Source: CALNBC01 sp040768925
GTDB taxonomy: Bacteria; Bacillota; Clostridia; Christensenellales; CALWSW01
NCBI GenBank assembly: GCA_040768925.1
Contig: JAXGLZ010000002.1
Location: 682,001 to 746,000, forward strand
Direction: 5' to 3'
Length of the DNA stretch: 64,000 bases
The notes beneath the pieces were generated by a model that ran no database searches, was not told where the DNA came from, and saw nothing but the letters and a program-made list of their open reading frames with translations. A program made the translations under genes and the position numbers. Below are positions 42,738 through 51,611 of this stretch, in pieces; position 1 is the first letter of the stretch, and every line of letters starts with the position of its first letter.

Positions 42738-44063
42738 ATGAGCAAGCCCATCGTGGCCGTCGTCGGCCGCCCAAACGTGGGAAAATCCACGCTTTTCAAC
42801 AAAATCGCGGGCAGGCGCATCGCCATTGTGGAGGATACCCCCGGCGTCACCCGGGACCGCATCTATGCCGACGCCGAGTGGCTGAACCACGCCTTCACCC
42901 TGGTGGACACCGGCGGCATCGAGCCCTTCAGCGAGGACGTCATCCTTTCCCAGATGCGCCGCCAGGCGGAGCTGGCCATGGAAACGGCGGACGTGATCCT
43001 CTTTTTGTGCGACGCGCGGGAGGGCGTGACCCCCGCGGACCACGACGTGGCCCAGATGCTCCGCCACACGAAAAAACCCGTGATCCTCGCCGTCAACAAG
43101 ATCGACCACATCAACCTTGTGGATAACATGTACGACTTTTACGCCCTGGGGATGGGCGAGCCCTTCGCCATTTCCGCCGGTCAGGGGCTGGGGATCGGCG
43201 ACCTTCTGGACGAGATCGTCTCCCGCTTTCCAAAGCACGATCAGGAGGATGAGGAGGACGGCGTGATCCAGATCGCCGTACTCGGCAAGCCCAACGTGGG
43301 CAAAAGCTCCCTGGTCAACGCCCTTTTGGGGGAGGAACGCACCATCGTTTCGGACATTGCCGGCACCACCCGGGATTCCATCGACTCCATCCTGACCTTT
43401 GAGGGTAGGACCTACAGGATCGTGGACACCGCGGGCATCCGCCGCAAGCGCTCGGTCGAGGACGAATCCATCGAGCGTTACAGCGTCATCCGCGCCCTGG
43501 CCTCCGTCCGGCGGAGCGACGTCTGCCTCATCATCGTGGACGCTACCGAGGGCATGAGCGAGCAGGCCGTCAAAATCGCCGGTTACTGCCACGAGGAAGG
43601 GAAGGCCAGCGTCATCCTCGTCAACAAGTGGGACCTGATCGAAAAGGACACCTACACCATGGACGCCTTCAAGAGGGACATCGCCAGGGACCTGGCCTTC
43701 ATGAGCTATGTTCCCCAGCTTTACATCTCGGCAAAGACCGGCCAGCGGCTGGGCAAAATACTTGATCTGGTGGATTCCGTCTACGCCCAGTCCATGATAC
43801 GGGTGCCCACCGGCAGGCTGAACGACGTGATCAGCGAGGCCGTTACCGTCACCGAGCCCCCGAGCGACAAGGGCCGCAGGCTGAAGATCTATTACGCGAC
43901 CCAGGTTTCCGTCCAGCCGCCCACTTTCGTGCTTTTTGTCAACGACCCGGAGATCCTGCATTTTTCCTACAAACGGTACATCGAGAACTATGTGCGGAAA
44001 AGCTTTGGATTGACGGGTACGCCCATACGCATTATAGTTAGGAAAAAGGAATCGGAGAAATAA
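42738..44063 (+). CDS. der: Ribosome biogenesis GTPase Der (EngA)
   Basis: A 441-residue protein with two tandem GTPase domains, unique to this family: P-loops GRPNVGKSTLFN and GKPNVGKSSLVN, G3 motifs DTGGI and DTAGI, and G4 motifs NKID and NKWD. A C-terminal KH-like domain follows (YATQVSVQPPTFVLFVNDPE). It acts in 50S subunit assembly. An AAAGGAG site precedes the ATG. plsY follows 19 bases later, an arrangement common in Firmicutes. Confidence 0.98.
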   Translation: MSKPIVAVVGRPNVGKSTLFNKIAGRRIAIVEDTPGVTRDRIYADAEWLNHAFTLVDTGGIEPFSEDVILSQMRRQAELAMETADVILFLCDAREGVTPADHDVAQMLRHTKKPVILAVNKIDHINLVDNMYDFYALGMGEPFAISAGQGLGIGDLLDEIVSRFPKHDQEDEEDGVIQIAVLGKPNVGKSSLVNALLGEERTIVSDIAGTTRDSIDSILTFEGRTYRIVDTAGIRRKRSVEDESIERYSVIRALASVRRSDVCLIIVDATEGMSEQAVKIAGYCHEEGKASVILVNKWDLIEKDTYTMDAFKRDIARDLAFMSYVPQLYISAKTGQRLGKILDLVDSVYAQSMIRVPTGRLNDVISEAVTVTEPPSDKGRRLKIYYATQVSVQPPTFVLFVNDPEILHFSYKRYIENYVRKSFGLTGTPIRIIVRKKESEK

Positions 44064-44082
44064 GAGGCACAGGAGGTCCCCA

Positions 44083-44730
44083 ATGGTTTTTAAGATTATT
44101 GTCTGCGCCGTTTTGGCCTATTTCTTGGGCACGATCCAAACGGCGATCATCCTGAGCAACGCCATCCCCAAGCAGGATATCCGCAATTTCGGCTCAGGCA
44201 ACGCCGGCTCCACCAACATGATCCGCACCTTCGGCTGGGGAATTGGTTCTTTGACCTTTCTCGGCGATCTGGCCAAGGGCGCTTTGGCCACGCTGATCTG
44301 CGGCTGGATCGGCGGGGACTGGTGCATGCTCGCGGGCGGAATCTTCTGCATCCTCGGCCACGTCTGGCCCATTCAGTACGGCTTTCGGGGCGGAAAAGGC
44401 GTCGCCACCACCTTCGGCGTCATGCTTGCCGTCAATCCGCTGGTGGCCATCATCACCTTTGCCGCCTGCCTGATCATCGCCCTGATCACCCGTTTTGTCT
44501 CCATCGCCTCGCTGCTTGGCGTTGCCGCCTTCTTTGTGGCCAGCCTGTTTATGGGCCGCCTGGCCATCGTGCTGCTGTTCCTTGCGGTGATGCTCCTCGT
44601 GTTCTTCACCCACAGGGAGAATATCGCCCGGCTGATCAACGGCACGGAAAACCCTTTCTTCGGCAAATCCCGGGGGGAGCCGGCCGGCGGCAGAGGAAAG
44701 GCAAAGGCCGCGGGAAGGAATCTGAAATAA
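44083..44730 (+). CDS. plsY: Glycerol-3-phosphate acyltransferase PlsY
   Basis: A 215-residue membrane enzyme that acylates glycerol 3-phosphate from acyl-phosphate, the first step of phospholipid synthesis. Its motifs are FGSGNAGSTNMIRTFGW, GHVWPIQYGFRGGKGVATTFG and the C-terminal THRENIARLINGTENPF. The basic Gly/Lys-rich tail is variable. AGGAGG precedes the ATG. Terminator at 44761. Confidence 0.96.
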   Translation: MVFKIIVCAVLAYFLGTIQTAIILSNAIPKQDIRNFGSGNAGSTNMIRTFGWGIGSLTFLGDLAKGALATLICGWIGGDWCMLAGGIFCILGHVWPIQYGFRGGKGVATTFGVMLAVNPLVAIITFAACLIIALITRFVSIASLLGVAAFFVASLFMGRLAIVLLFLAVMLLVFFTHRENIARLINGTENPFFGKSRGEPAGGRGKAKAAGRNLK

Positions 44731-44760
44731 AACCCCCGTCTCTTTTGACGCGCAAAACCA

Positions 44761-44796
44761 ACAGCCCCGCCAAATCTCCGGCGGGGCTGTTCTTTG
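44761..44796 (+). terminator. Terminator after plsY
   Basis: ACAGCCCCGCC / GGCGGGGCTGT hairpin followed by TCTTT. Confidence 0.85.
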
Positions 44797-44935
44797 AGCG
44801 GCTTTGAGCGCCTTTTCATTTTGGGCTTTGCGGCGGGTATGCCATGCAAAAGGCGCTTCCCGGCGCCGGGCGCAGCGCGGATCGGGAATCTTTTGCCGCA
44901 GTCAGCTCTGGCTGGACGGGGCCGCTTTCCTTGCG

Positions 44936-45781
44936 CTAGGCGTCCGAAGCCGCAATATCCAGCCTGGCGGCGTTTTCCCCCAGGGGTTTCAGCACCTTCA
45001 GGACCCGTTTTTCCTTCACGTCCTTTGCGTGGAAAAACGCGCAGACCTCTTCCACGGTCCTTTCGTTTTCCTTGAGCCAGGAATAAAGCTCCCCGTCCAC
45101 AACGGCCCAATAGCTCGCCACATTTTCCGGCTCGTTGAGGGTATAAAAGGTCTTGATCTCGCCGGGCAGCACCCCGGGGCCGCCGTCTTTCGGGAAGCTC
45201 TGCCAGACGGTGGAGCGGTCGATCCGCTCGATCGCCCGCGCCATCAAAAGATCAAAACTCAGCGGGCTGCCGATCTCGTGTTCGGAAACGCCGATCGCGG
45301 TTCCGTTGGCAAACACCACGAGGTATTCGTCTTCCAAGGGACCGACCGCCTCGCAAAGCGTGCGCTCGATCCGCTCCCTGCCGATCCGCTTTTCCTGCTT
45401 TTTGATTTCGGCCCGCAGCGTTTTGCCGCGTATCGGGTCCAGTAGTTCCCGTTCTTCCCGTTCCACCTGCCTGCCGTACAGGGAAAGAATCTCTTTTTCC
45501 AGGCATTCGCCCAGTTCCATCATGATTTCCGCGCGGCGGGCTTTATCCCCGGTTTCAAAGGTTTTCCCGATCTCTTCGGCGCAGCGCTGAAAAACCGGAA
45601 TAAACCGCAAATAAGCCGCAAAAAGCGGCGCGTAGAGCCTTTCGATTCTTCTTTTTATCGCGTCGTATTTCTCCGGTCTCATTCCGCGGGGGCAGGGGGG
45701 CACCAAAGGATGGGTGCAATCATAGGCCCTGTTCCTGATTTTTTCCAACCAATCCGCGTACGGCTGCTTTTCATTCTGCAT
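44936..45781 (-). CDS. Uncharacterised soluble protein
   Basis: A 281-residue protein I do not recognise. The first half is strongly helical and charged with coiled-coil-like stretches (about residues 60-135, rich in Glu, Lys and Arg). The second half looks mixed alpha/beta. No signal peptide or membrane helix is visible. GGAGAAG lies about 10 bases before the ATG and TATAAT is found on this strand near 45831. It is convergent with plsY and downstream of repeat copy D. No function is proposed. Confidence 0.7.
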   Translation of the reverse strand: MQNEKQPYADWLEKIRNRAYDCTHPLVPPCPRGMRPEKYDAIKRRIERLYAPLFAAYLRFIPVFQRCAEEIGKTFETGDKARRAEIMMELGECLEKEILSLYGRQVEREERELLDPIRGKTLRAEIKKQEKRIGRERIERTLCEAVGPLEDEYLVVFANGTAIGVSEHEIGSPLSFDLLMARAIERIDRSTVWQSFPKDGGPGVLPGEIKTFYTLNEPENVASYWAVVDGELYSWLKENERTVEEVCAFFHAKDVKEKRVLKVLKPLGENAARLDIAASDA

Positions 45782-45975
45782 CGTCGTTGCTTCTCCAAAA
45801 GATGTTCGCCTGCATATCGGATAACAGAATTATACCGTATATTCATCCTCTTTTTGGGTTTGTGACCGATGTTGTCCCAATATTCATATTTTATCGGGCA
45901 GGCCGGCATTAGGGGCGCGCTGTTTTTTTCCCTTTTTGCCGATGGGCGTCCATTGGACTTTGGCGCAGCGAAAAG

Positions 45976-46011
45976 CAAAAAGGCCGGCCGCGGGATTTTC
46001 CGCGGCCGGCC
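45976..46011 (-). terminator. Terminal hairpin of repeat copy D
   Basis: A 12-bp stem GGCCGGCCGCGG / CCGCGGCCGGCC followed on the minus strand by TTTTTGC. Confidence 0.9.
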
Positions 46012-46030
46012 CCAGACTTTTGAAAACCAC

Positions 46031-46375
46031 TCTTCCAAAATTTCAGGAGCCAGAGCCCCTGAGCTTCAGTCAGATTTGCCGCGCTATGTCAGGCATTCAT
46101 GCCCGATTTTTCCCTGGCCAAAATCGCGGATTCCGGCGCTTCATCTCTTCCAAAATTTCAGGAGCCAGAGCCCCTGAGCTTCAGTCAGATTTGCCGCGCT
46201 ATGTCAGGCATTCATGCCCGATTTTTCCCTGGCCAAAATCGCGGATTCCGGCGCTTCATCTCTTCCAAAATTTCAGGAGCCAGAGCTCCTGAGCTTCAGT
46301 CAGATTTGCCGCGCTATGTCAGGCATTCATGCCCGATTTTTCCCTGGCCAAAATCGCGGATTCCGGCGCTTCATC
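46031..46375. repeat. 115-bp tandem triplication within repeat copy D
   Basis: Three units begin at 46031, 46146 and 46261. Units one and two appear identical, and unit three differs at one base (GCTCCT for GCCCCT), which completes the AGGAGC/GCTCCT stem. The unit length of 115 is not a multiple of three, so it is noncoding. Near-identity implies recent amplification or ongoing homogenisation. Confidence 0.92.
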
Positions 46376-46475
46376 AAGGGATGATGCCGGCTGCGCCAAC
46401 GCCTCTGCGCGAAGCGAAAAACCAACCCGCGAAGCCGCCCGCAGGCCGCTTTGACGCCCGAGCCCCCGCCGCGGG

Positions 46476-47399
46476 CTATTCCATAAAGCCCTTCAGGATG
46501 CAGTCTTCCGCCTCCTCGGGGGTAAGCCCCAGGGTCTCCAGCTTTAAAAGCTGATCCCCGGCGATCTTGCCGATGGCGGCCTCGTGGATGAGCTGGGCGT
46601 CGGTGCTGTTGGCCGCGATCTCCGGAACCGCGTGGATCTTGGCCTCGTCCATGATGATCGAATCGCACTGCACATGGCCGAAGCACTTCGCGTTGCCGAT
46701 CACGCAGGGCCGGAAGAACTGGCTGGAAGCGTCCCGGGCGACGGAGCGGGAAATCACCCTGCCCTTTGAATCCTCGCCGTTCAGCTCAATCACCATAACC
46801 GAATCCGCCCTTTGGCCGCCGTGGGTCATCAGGCGCTCGGTGACCACCGCTTCCGCGCCGGCGCCGCAATAGATCCTGGTGTCCCGCTTCGTCGAATCGA
46901 CGCCCCCGATCTGCACGGTGTCCATCTGAAGGGAAGCGCCCTCGTCCAGGTAAACGACGGTTTGGGGATTCATGATCCTGCCGCCTTTTCCGTCGCCTTC
47001 GCCATAGTGCTTTTCCGAATAATGCACCCTGGAATTTTTGCCCACGCGGAAGGTATGCACCCCGTCGTGCCGGGAATCCTCTTCCCCGCAGTTATGGATC
47101 CCGCAGCCGGCGACGATGGTCACGTCGCAGCCCGGGCCGATTTCAAAATCGTTGTAGACCGTTTCCTCAATGCCCGGCCGGGTGATCACAACGGGAATAT
47201 GGCAGGTTTCCCCCACCGTGCCTTCTTTGATGCTGACGACGATGCCCGGCCTGCCCTCTTGATTGGTGATCTGGATGTTGTTTGTGCTGGATCGGCCGTC
47301 GCACCCGCAGTCTTTGCGGATGTTGTAGGCGCCTTTGGGCTTTCCGGTCATGCCGGCTATTTTATCCAGCAGATTTTGCACGATTTCGTTCCCGTTCAT
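46476..47399 (-). CDS. SufB/SufD-family Fe-S cluster scaffold, short form
   Basis: A 307-residue protein of the SufBD fold. It is shorter than classical SufB (about 470) or SufD (about 420). A C-terminal core typical of the family is present: FFRPCVIGNAKCFGHVQCDSI, VPEIAANSTDAQLIHEAAIGK and LGLTPEEAEDCILKGFME. It overlaps sufC by four bases, and no sufS, sufU or second sufB/D gene is adjacent. Size and context match the minimal two-component Suf-like (SmsCB) systems of archaea and some anaerobic bacteria. The Cys-rich N-terminal segment (KDCGCDG) is worth noting. Scaffold function is inferred. Confidence 0.85.
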   Translation of the reverse strand: MNGNEIVQNLLDKIAGMTGKPKGAYNIRKDCGCDGRSSTNNIQITNQEGRPGIVVSIKEGTVGETCHIPVVITRPGIEETVYNDFEIGPGCDVTIVAGCGIHNCGEEDSRHDGVHTFRVGKNSRVHYSEKHYGEGDGKGGRIMNPQTVVYLDEGASLQMDTVQIGGVDSTKRDTRIYCGAGAEAVVTERLMTHGGQRADSVMVIELNGEDSKGRVISRSVARDASSQFFRPCVIGNAKCFGHVQCDSIIMDEAKIHAVPEIAANSTDAQLIHEAAIGKIAGDQLLKLETLGLTPEEAEDCILKGFME

Positions 47400-48136
47400 T
47401 TCGCGCGCGCCTCCCTCGTCAAAATCGGGCAGATTCCCTTCGTGTCCGCAAGGATTTTCGGCAGGATCTCCTTTGCCGGGCCGGTGTGCAGGATTCTGCC
47501 CCCGTCCACCACCACCACCTCGTCCGCCAGGGAGATGATGCGTTCCTGGTGGGAAATGATGATGGTGGAGGTTTTTTCTTCCCTGTGGATCTGCTCGAAG
47601 GTTTCCGTCAGCCTGGCAAAACTCCAAAGGTCTATGCCGGCTTCCGGCTCGTCGAAGATCATCAATTTGCTGTTGCGGGCAAGGATGGTGGCGATTTCGA
47701 TCCGCTTGACCTCGCCCCCGGACAGGGAGGAATCCACCTCTCTGTCCAGGTAATCGTTGGCGCAAAGGCCGACTTTTGTAAGATATTGGCAGCAGAGCCC
47801 CTTCGGCAGGCGGCTGTTCCCCGAGGCGAGGGTCAACAGCCTGCGGACGGTGATCCCCTTGAACCGCGGGGGCTGCTGGAAGCCGTAGCTGATCCCCAGC
47901 TTCGCCCGCTCGGTGATGCCCAGCCCGGTGATATCCTCCCCGTTGAAGAGGATGCGGCCGGAAGTGGGCTTCATCAGGCCCATGATGATCTTCGCAAGGG
48001 TGGTCTTTCCCCCGCCGTTCGGCCCGGTGAACACCGTCAGGCGGTTGTCGGGCATGGTGATGGAAACATCCTTCAAAATGTCCGTTTCGCCCTCGGGCTC
48101 ACGGACCGTGTAGGATATATTTTTGAGTTCCAGCAT
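47396..48136 (-). CDS. sufC: Fe-S assembly ATPase SufC
   Basis: A 246-residue ABC ATPase. Walker A is FTGPNGGGKTTLAK, the signature is LSGGEVKRIEIA and Walker B is LMIFDEPEAGID, with the Glu-Ala-Gly-Ile-Asp ending typical of SufC. It energises Fe-S assembly on the SufB/D partner. The ATG at 48136 has AGGAGG; a longer ORF start at 48199 lacks a site. First gene of a two-gene operon. Confidence 0.92.
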   Translation of the reverse strand: MLELKNISYTVREPEGETDILKDVSITMPDNRLTVFTGPNGGGKTTLAKIIMGLMKPTSGRILFNGEDITGLGITERAKLGISYGFQQPPRFKGITVRRLLTLASGNSRLPKGLCCQYLTKVGLCANDYLDREVDSSLSGGEVKRIEIATILARNSKLMIFDEPEAGIDLWSFARLTETFEQIHREEKTSTIIISHQERIISLADEVVVVDGGRILHTGPAKEILPKILADTKGICPILTREARAK

Positions 48137-48290
48137 TTGTGCGGAACCTCCTTTAACCGATTCTGTTTTGCAAGGATAATATAGCAGAATTCCGATCAAA
48201 AAGCTAGAGATTCTTTTTCCCGGTTTTCAATCCGTTTTCCCCGGGCCTGCTCCGGCCAAAAACAGGGCGGCGCGGGCGCGGGCTCCCCTA

Positions 48291-48330
48291 AAAACGCAAA
48301 ACGGCTCCGCCCAAACAGTGGGCGCAGCCG
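48291..48330 (-). terminator. Terminator after the LytTR regulator
   Basis: On the minus strand CGGCTGCGCCCA pairs with TGGGCGGAGCCG (one internal mismatch), followed by TTTTGCGTTTTT. Confidence 0.8.
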
Positions 48331-48351
48331 CGAATGAAACCCGCAAAAAGG

Positions 48352-49080
48352 CTATTGGAAGTATTCCTGCAGGGTCGCGTATCGTTCCTGGGTCATCAGC
48401 GCGTCCAGCTCCGTATCCTTCAGCTTGACAATATACGTCCACCGCCCATAGGGATAGATGCGCGTGATGCGTTCGATATTGACGATGTAGGACTTGTGGC
48501 AGCGGAAGAACTTGTCCGTCGGCAGCCTTTGCTCCAGCTCGGAAAGGGTCTCGCTGGTCACGTGCTTTTCACCCGGGGTATAGATGACGGTCGAGCGGTT
48601 TTCCCGCTGGATCAGGATGATGTCCGAAGCGTCCACCAGGGAAAGCCCGTCCTTGTGGCGAAGGAGCAGCTTGGAGCTGCGCTGGGGCTTGGGCGCGGGG
48701 ATCGCGGCTTCCATCCGCCCGGAACGCAAGTTTTCGATCCGCTCCAGCGTTTCAAAAACGCGCTTGACCTCAAAAGGCTTGACGAGGTAGTCGAAGGCGT
48801 AAACCTCGAAGGCTTCCTTGCGGTATTCCTCGTGGGCCGTGGCGAAGATCAAAAAGATGCGTGGGTCGATGTCCTGGATGCGCCGGGCCGCTTCCACACC
48901 GTCCATATCCGGCATTTCAATGTCCATAAAAATGACGTCCGGCCGGGCGGATTCCGCTTTTTCGACGGCGTCATTGCCGCAAGCAGCCTCCGCCACCACC
49001 TTGTGGCCCGCCTTTTCAATCGCTTTTCGCAGCACCAGACGCATTCCGTCGTTGTCGTCGGCAATCAGTACGTTCAGCAT
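48352..49080 (-). CDS. LytTR-family response regulator
   Basis: A 242-residue regulator. The receiver domain covers residues 1-120, with the phosphoacceptor Asp53 in FMDIEMPDMDG and Lys in DYLVKPF. A LytTR DNA-binding domain covers residues 140-242 (RCHKSYIVNIERI). The class controls autolysis, quorum or surface genes. AAGGAG precedes the ATG at 49080. It is the last gene of a same-strand cluster that begins with a GHKL kinase at 52593; no other kinase is in the window, so the two are the likely pair. Confidence 0.93.
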   Translation of the reverse strand: MLNVLIADDNDGMRLVLRKAIEKAGHKVVAEAACGNDAVEKAESARPDVIFMDIEMPDMDGVEAARRIQDIDPRIFLIFATAHEEYRKEAFEVYAFDYLVKPFEVKRVFETLERIENLRSGRMEAAIPAPKPQRSSKLLLRHKDGLSLVDASDIILIQRENRSTVIYTPGEKHVTSETLSELEQRLPTDKFFRCHKSYIVNIERITRIYPYGRWTYIVKLKDTELDALMTQERYATLQEYFQ

Positions 49081-49132
49081 TTGATACGCTCCTTTAAGAA
49101 AGGCGGGCAAAGCTGCCCGCCGGTATGCTTGC

Positions 49133-49729
49133 TCATCCGCGCCGTTTCTGGGGGCGCTTGAGGATTTCGCTCCAGATGATTCCGTTGACCGCAGGGTTTT
49201 GGGCAAAAACCAGGGAAGGCCTTTTCCCCGCCCTTGAGGGCTTATCCCCGGTGAGAAAACCGTCGGAGTCCTGGTCGAAAGCCGGCTCAAAGGCGCTGTC
49301 ATAACGGCCCGCAAGGTCCAGCGTGCTGCCGGCCGTGCCGCCGTGAAGGTGATCCGGCGCGCATTCGCCCTCATTCGAAGTAAATCCCTGAAGGCTTCCC
49401 CAGCCAAGGTTTTTCTCTTTTGGGGCTTCGGCCGGCGCCGCGGCAGGCCGGGCGGCTGCCGCCGGCCGTCGTTTTTCAAAGGGGGCGGGCGCCTGGGGCG
49501 CGGTTCCCTCCATAGGGGGCCCGGCCTCAAACTTGCCGTATTCGCCGTATTCGCCGGATTCGGCCGCAAAATTTTCCTGCTTGGGAACGGCCATGTTCCG
49601 GCTGACGAACTGGTTCGCCTCCTCAAAGCTGTTCCGCTCCTTGGCGCGCCTGGCCGCATCCTTCTGTTTTTTTGAACTGCCCTTGATGACCGCAAACAGA
49701 ATGAGCAGGATCAGTGGCAGGATATCCAA
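49133..49729 (-). CDS. Membrane-anchored uncharacterised protein
   Basis: A 198-residue protein: one short N-terminal membrane helix (ILPLILLILFAVIKG), a charged segment, a Pro/Ala-rich low-complexity linker (residues 75-105), and a conserved-looking C-terminal tail (NGIIWSEILKRPQKRR). The start is TTG with a strong AAAGGAGG. It lies 33 bases after floA and 52 before the LytTR gene. The C-terminal tail may be an interaction motif; I know no function. Confidence 0.75.
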   Translation of the reverse strand: MDILPLILLILFAVIKGSSKKQKDAARRAKERNSFEEANQFVSRNMAVPKQENFAAESGEYGEYGKFEAGPPMEGTAPQAPAPFEKRRPAAAARPAAAPAEAPKEKNLGWGSLQGFTSNEGECAPDHLHGGTAGSTLDLAGRYDSAFEPAFDQDSDGFLTGDKPSRAGKRPSLVFAQNPAVNGIIWSEILKRPQKRRG

Positions 49730-49762
49730 GCGAACACCTCCTTTCCAACGGGGGCTTTCACG

Positions 49763-50746
49763 TTACTCCTTAACGTGGGGAGCGCCGGTTCCGGCCGCGA
49801 TCGCGTCCCTCATATTGGTGTCGGACTGGACGTTCATCATGTTGTAATAATCCATCACGCCGAGCTTGCCCGCGCGGAAGGCTTCCGCCATCGCCAGGGG
49901 GATCTGGGCTTCGGACTCGATGACCTTCGCCCGCATTCCGGCAACGGCGGCCTTGTTTTCCTGTTCTTCGGCGACGGCCATGGCGCGGCGTTCCTCGGCC
50001 TTGGCCTGGGCGATGCGCTTGTCCGCCTCGGCCTGGTCGATCTGCAGCTGGGCGCCGACGTTTCTGCCGACGTCCACATCCGCGATGTCGATCGAAAGGA
50101 TTTCAAAAGCCGTTCCGGCGTCCAGGCCCTTGCCCAGCACCGTGCGTGAGATCAGATCCGGGTTCTCCAGCACCGCCTTGTGGGTGGCGGAGGAGCCGAC
50201 GGTGGTGACGATGCCTTCGCCGACGCGGGCGATGACCGTTTCTTCCCCCGCGCCGCCGACCAGCCTGTCGATATTGGCGCGGACGGTAACCCGGGCCTTT
50301 GCCCGGAGCTCGATGCCGTCCTTTGCGATGGCGGCGACGATGGGGGTCTCGATCACCTTGGGGTTGACGCTCATCTGCACGGCGTTCAGCACGTCGCGCC
50401 CGGCGAGGTCGATGGCGCAGGCTTTTTCAAAATCCAGCGGGATTCCCGCCCGCTGGGCGGCGATCAGGGCGTTGATCACCCGGTCGACGTTGCCGCCGGC
50501 AAGGTAGTGGGCCTCAAGCTTGTTGGTCGGCACGGAAAGGCCGGCTTTGGTGGCCTTGATCATCGGGTTGACGATGCGGGCCGGGCGGACCTTCCTGATG
50601 CGCATTCCGACGAGCTGGAAGATCCCGATCCGCACGCCGCTCGCAAGGGCGGAGATCCACAATGATATGGGGAAGAAGCTGAAGAAGATCGACAGCACGA
50701 TGACGATTGCCGCGATGATGATGATGGCGGGTAATGCTCCTGGCAT
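49763..50746 (-). CDS. floA: Flotillin-like protein FloA
   Basis: A 327-residue FloA (YqfA-type). An N-terminal membrane hairpin (residues 5-40) precedes an SPFH domain (VNPMIKATKAGL, RARVTVRANIDRLVGGAGEETV), then a helical Ala/Glu-rich region with EAQIPLAMAEAFRAGKLG. FloA organises functional membrane microdomains in Bacillus. AAAGGAG precedes the ATG at 50746. nfeD is directly upstream, as in B. subtilis. Confidence 0.95.
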   Translation of the reverse strand: MPGALPAIIIIAAIVIVLSIFFSFFPISLWISALASGVRIGIFQLVGMRIRKVRPARIVNPMIKATKAGLSVPTNKLEAHYLAGGNVDRVINALIAAQRAGIPLDFEKACAIDLAGRDVLNAVQMSVNPKVIETPIVAAIAKDGIELRAKARVTVRANIDRLVGGAGEETVIARVGEGIVTTVGSSATHKAVLENPDLISRTVLGKGLDAGTAFEILSIDIADVDVGRNVGAQLQIDQAEADKRIAQAKAEERRAMAVAEEQENKAAVAGMRAKVIESEAQIPLAMAEAFRAGKLGVMDYYNMMNVQSDTNMRDAIAAGTGAPHVKE

Positions 50747-50836
50747 TTTAGGCTCCTTTCTTGATCGGCGGCAGACAACCGCCATTAAAAACTGCGAAGA
50801 TGCGCGCCGCCCGCCCGTTTTTTGGGCGCGCTTTTA

Positions 50837-51382
50837 TCAGACTGACAGGTCGTTCGGGGGCGCTTCGTTATTCTTTGCAACGGCCTTGACGAGTATCCTG
50901 CGGCCCTCTACCCGAAGGACCTTTACGCCGACGTTGCTCGGAATGAATTCCCCTTCGGAAACAACATCCAACTTGACGCCGTCAAAATTGGCCATGCCCG
51001 CGGGGCGGAGCACGGTCTCGGTGATTCCCTCCCTGCCGACGAAATACTCCATATCCCGGGTGGTCATGAATCCTTCCTCCTGCTTGAGCTGGTCGTTGAG
51101 AATCAGCGGCGATCGGGAGATCGCCCCCTTGGCCGCGCTTCTCATGAACACCAGCAGGATGACGCCGACGATCACCAGCACGAGGATCAGCATCCACAAT
51201 GCGGAAGTGAAGGAATCCGCCCGGAGCAATATGGCCGCGACCAGCGACGCGATCCCCAAAAACCCGCCGACGCCAAAGCCAGGGATAAACATCTCGACTA
51301 TCAAAAGCCCGATTCCGGCTACCAAGCATATAACCACCGGCAGTGTGAAGCCCTGAACAAATTCGGCAAATGTGAGTTCCAT
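50837..51382 (-). CDS. NfeD-family membrane protein
   Basis: A 181-residue NfeD protein. Three or four membrane helices in residues 10-85 include GLLIVEMFIPGFGVGGFLG. A C-terminal OB-fold domain follows (FVGREGITETVLRPAGMANFDG). NfeD-type proteins partner with flotillins. A CGGAGG site precedes the ATG. It heads the nfeD-floA part of the cluster. Confidence 0.9.
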   Translation of the reverse strand: MELTFAEFVQGFTLPVVICLVAGIGLLIVEMFIPGFGVGGFLGIASLVAAILLRADSFTSALWMLILVLVIVGVILLVFMRSAAKGAISRSPLILNDQLKQEEGFMTTRDMEYFVGREGITETVLRPAGMANFDGVKLDVVSEGEFIPSNVGVKVLRVEGRRILVKAVAKNNEAPPNDLSV

Positions 51383-51611
51383 GTCACTACCTCCGTTTCT
51401 GATGGTATCCTACCACGCCCCTTTGTGAGAGTGAATGGATTTTCTCTATATCCCTTCGTTTTATGGTTTAAATGTCGCATTCGGGGGCGGCGGCGCAAAG
51501 TGCGGCGAATCGCCCGCCGTTTCTCCTTTTTTCCGCCTTCCTGTCCCGCGTTTTTCCCGTTCTTTTGCGGGGATGGGGGACCTGCCCGGGCCGGCCGGCC
51601 CTTCGGGCGGC

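Larger units (their letters stand above)
45976..46457 (-). repeat. Terminator-linked dispersed repeat, copy D, internally expanded
   Basis: Read on the minus strand directly after the Suf-like gene: GGCGTCAAAGCGGCCTGCGG, CGGCTTCGCG, GGTTTTTCGCTTCGCGCA, TTGGCGCAGCCGGCATCA, CCTTGATGAAGCGCCGGAATC, GATTTTGGCC. Next come AATCGGGCATGAATGCCTGA, GCGCGGCAAATCTGAC, GGCTCCTGAAATTTTGGAAGA, TTTTCAAAAGTCTGGGG and the terminator. The order matches copies A-C. A 115-bp internal block is present three times. Confidence 0.85.

Noticed and set aside
46031..46375. CRISPR array
   Set aside because: Units are contiguous 115-bp repeats with no unique spacers, and no cas genes are present.
45869..46554. Plus-strand ORFs with repeated peptide across the 115-bp repeats
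   Set aside because: The 115-base unit is not a multiple of three, so the repeated peptide arises in different frames. The element belongs to a noncoding family.
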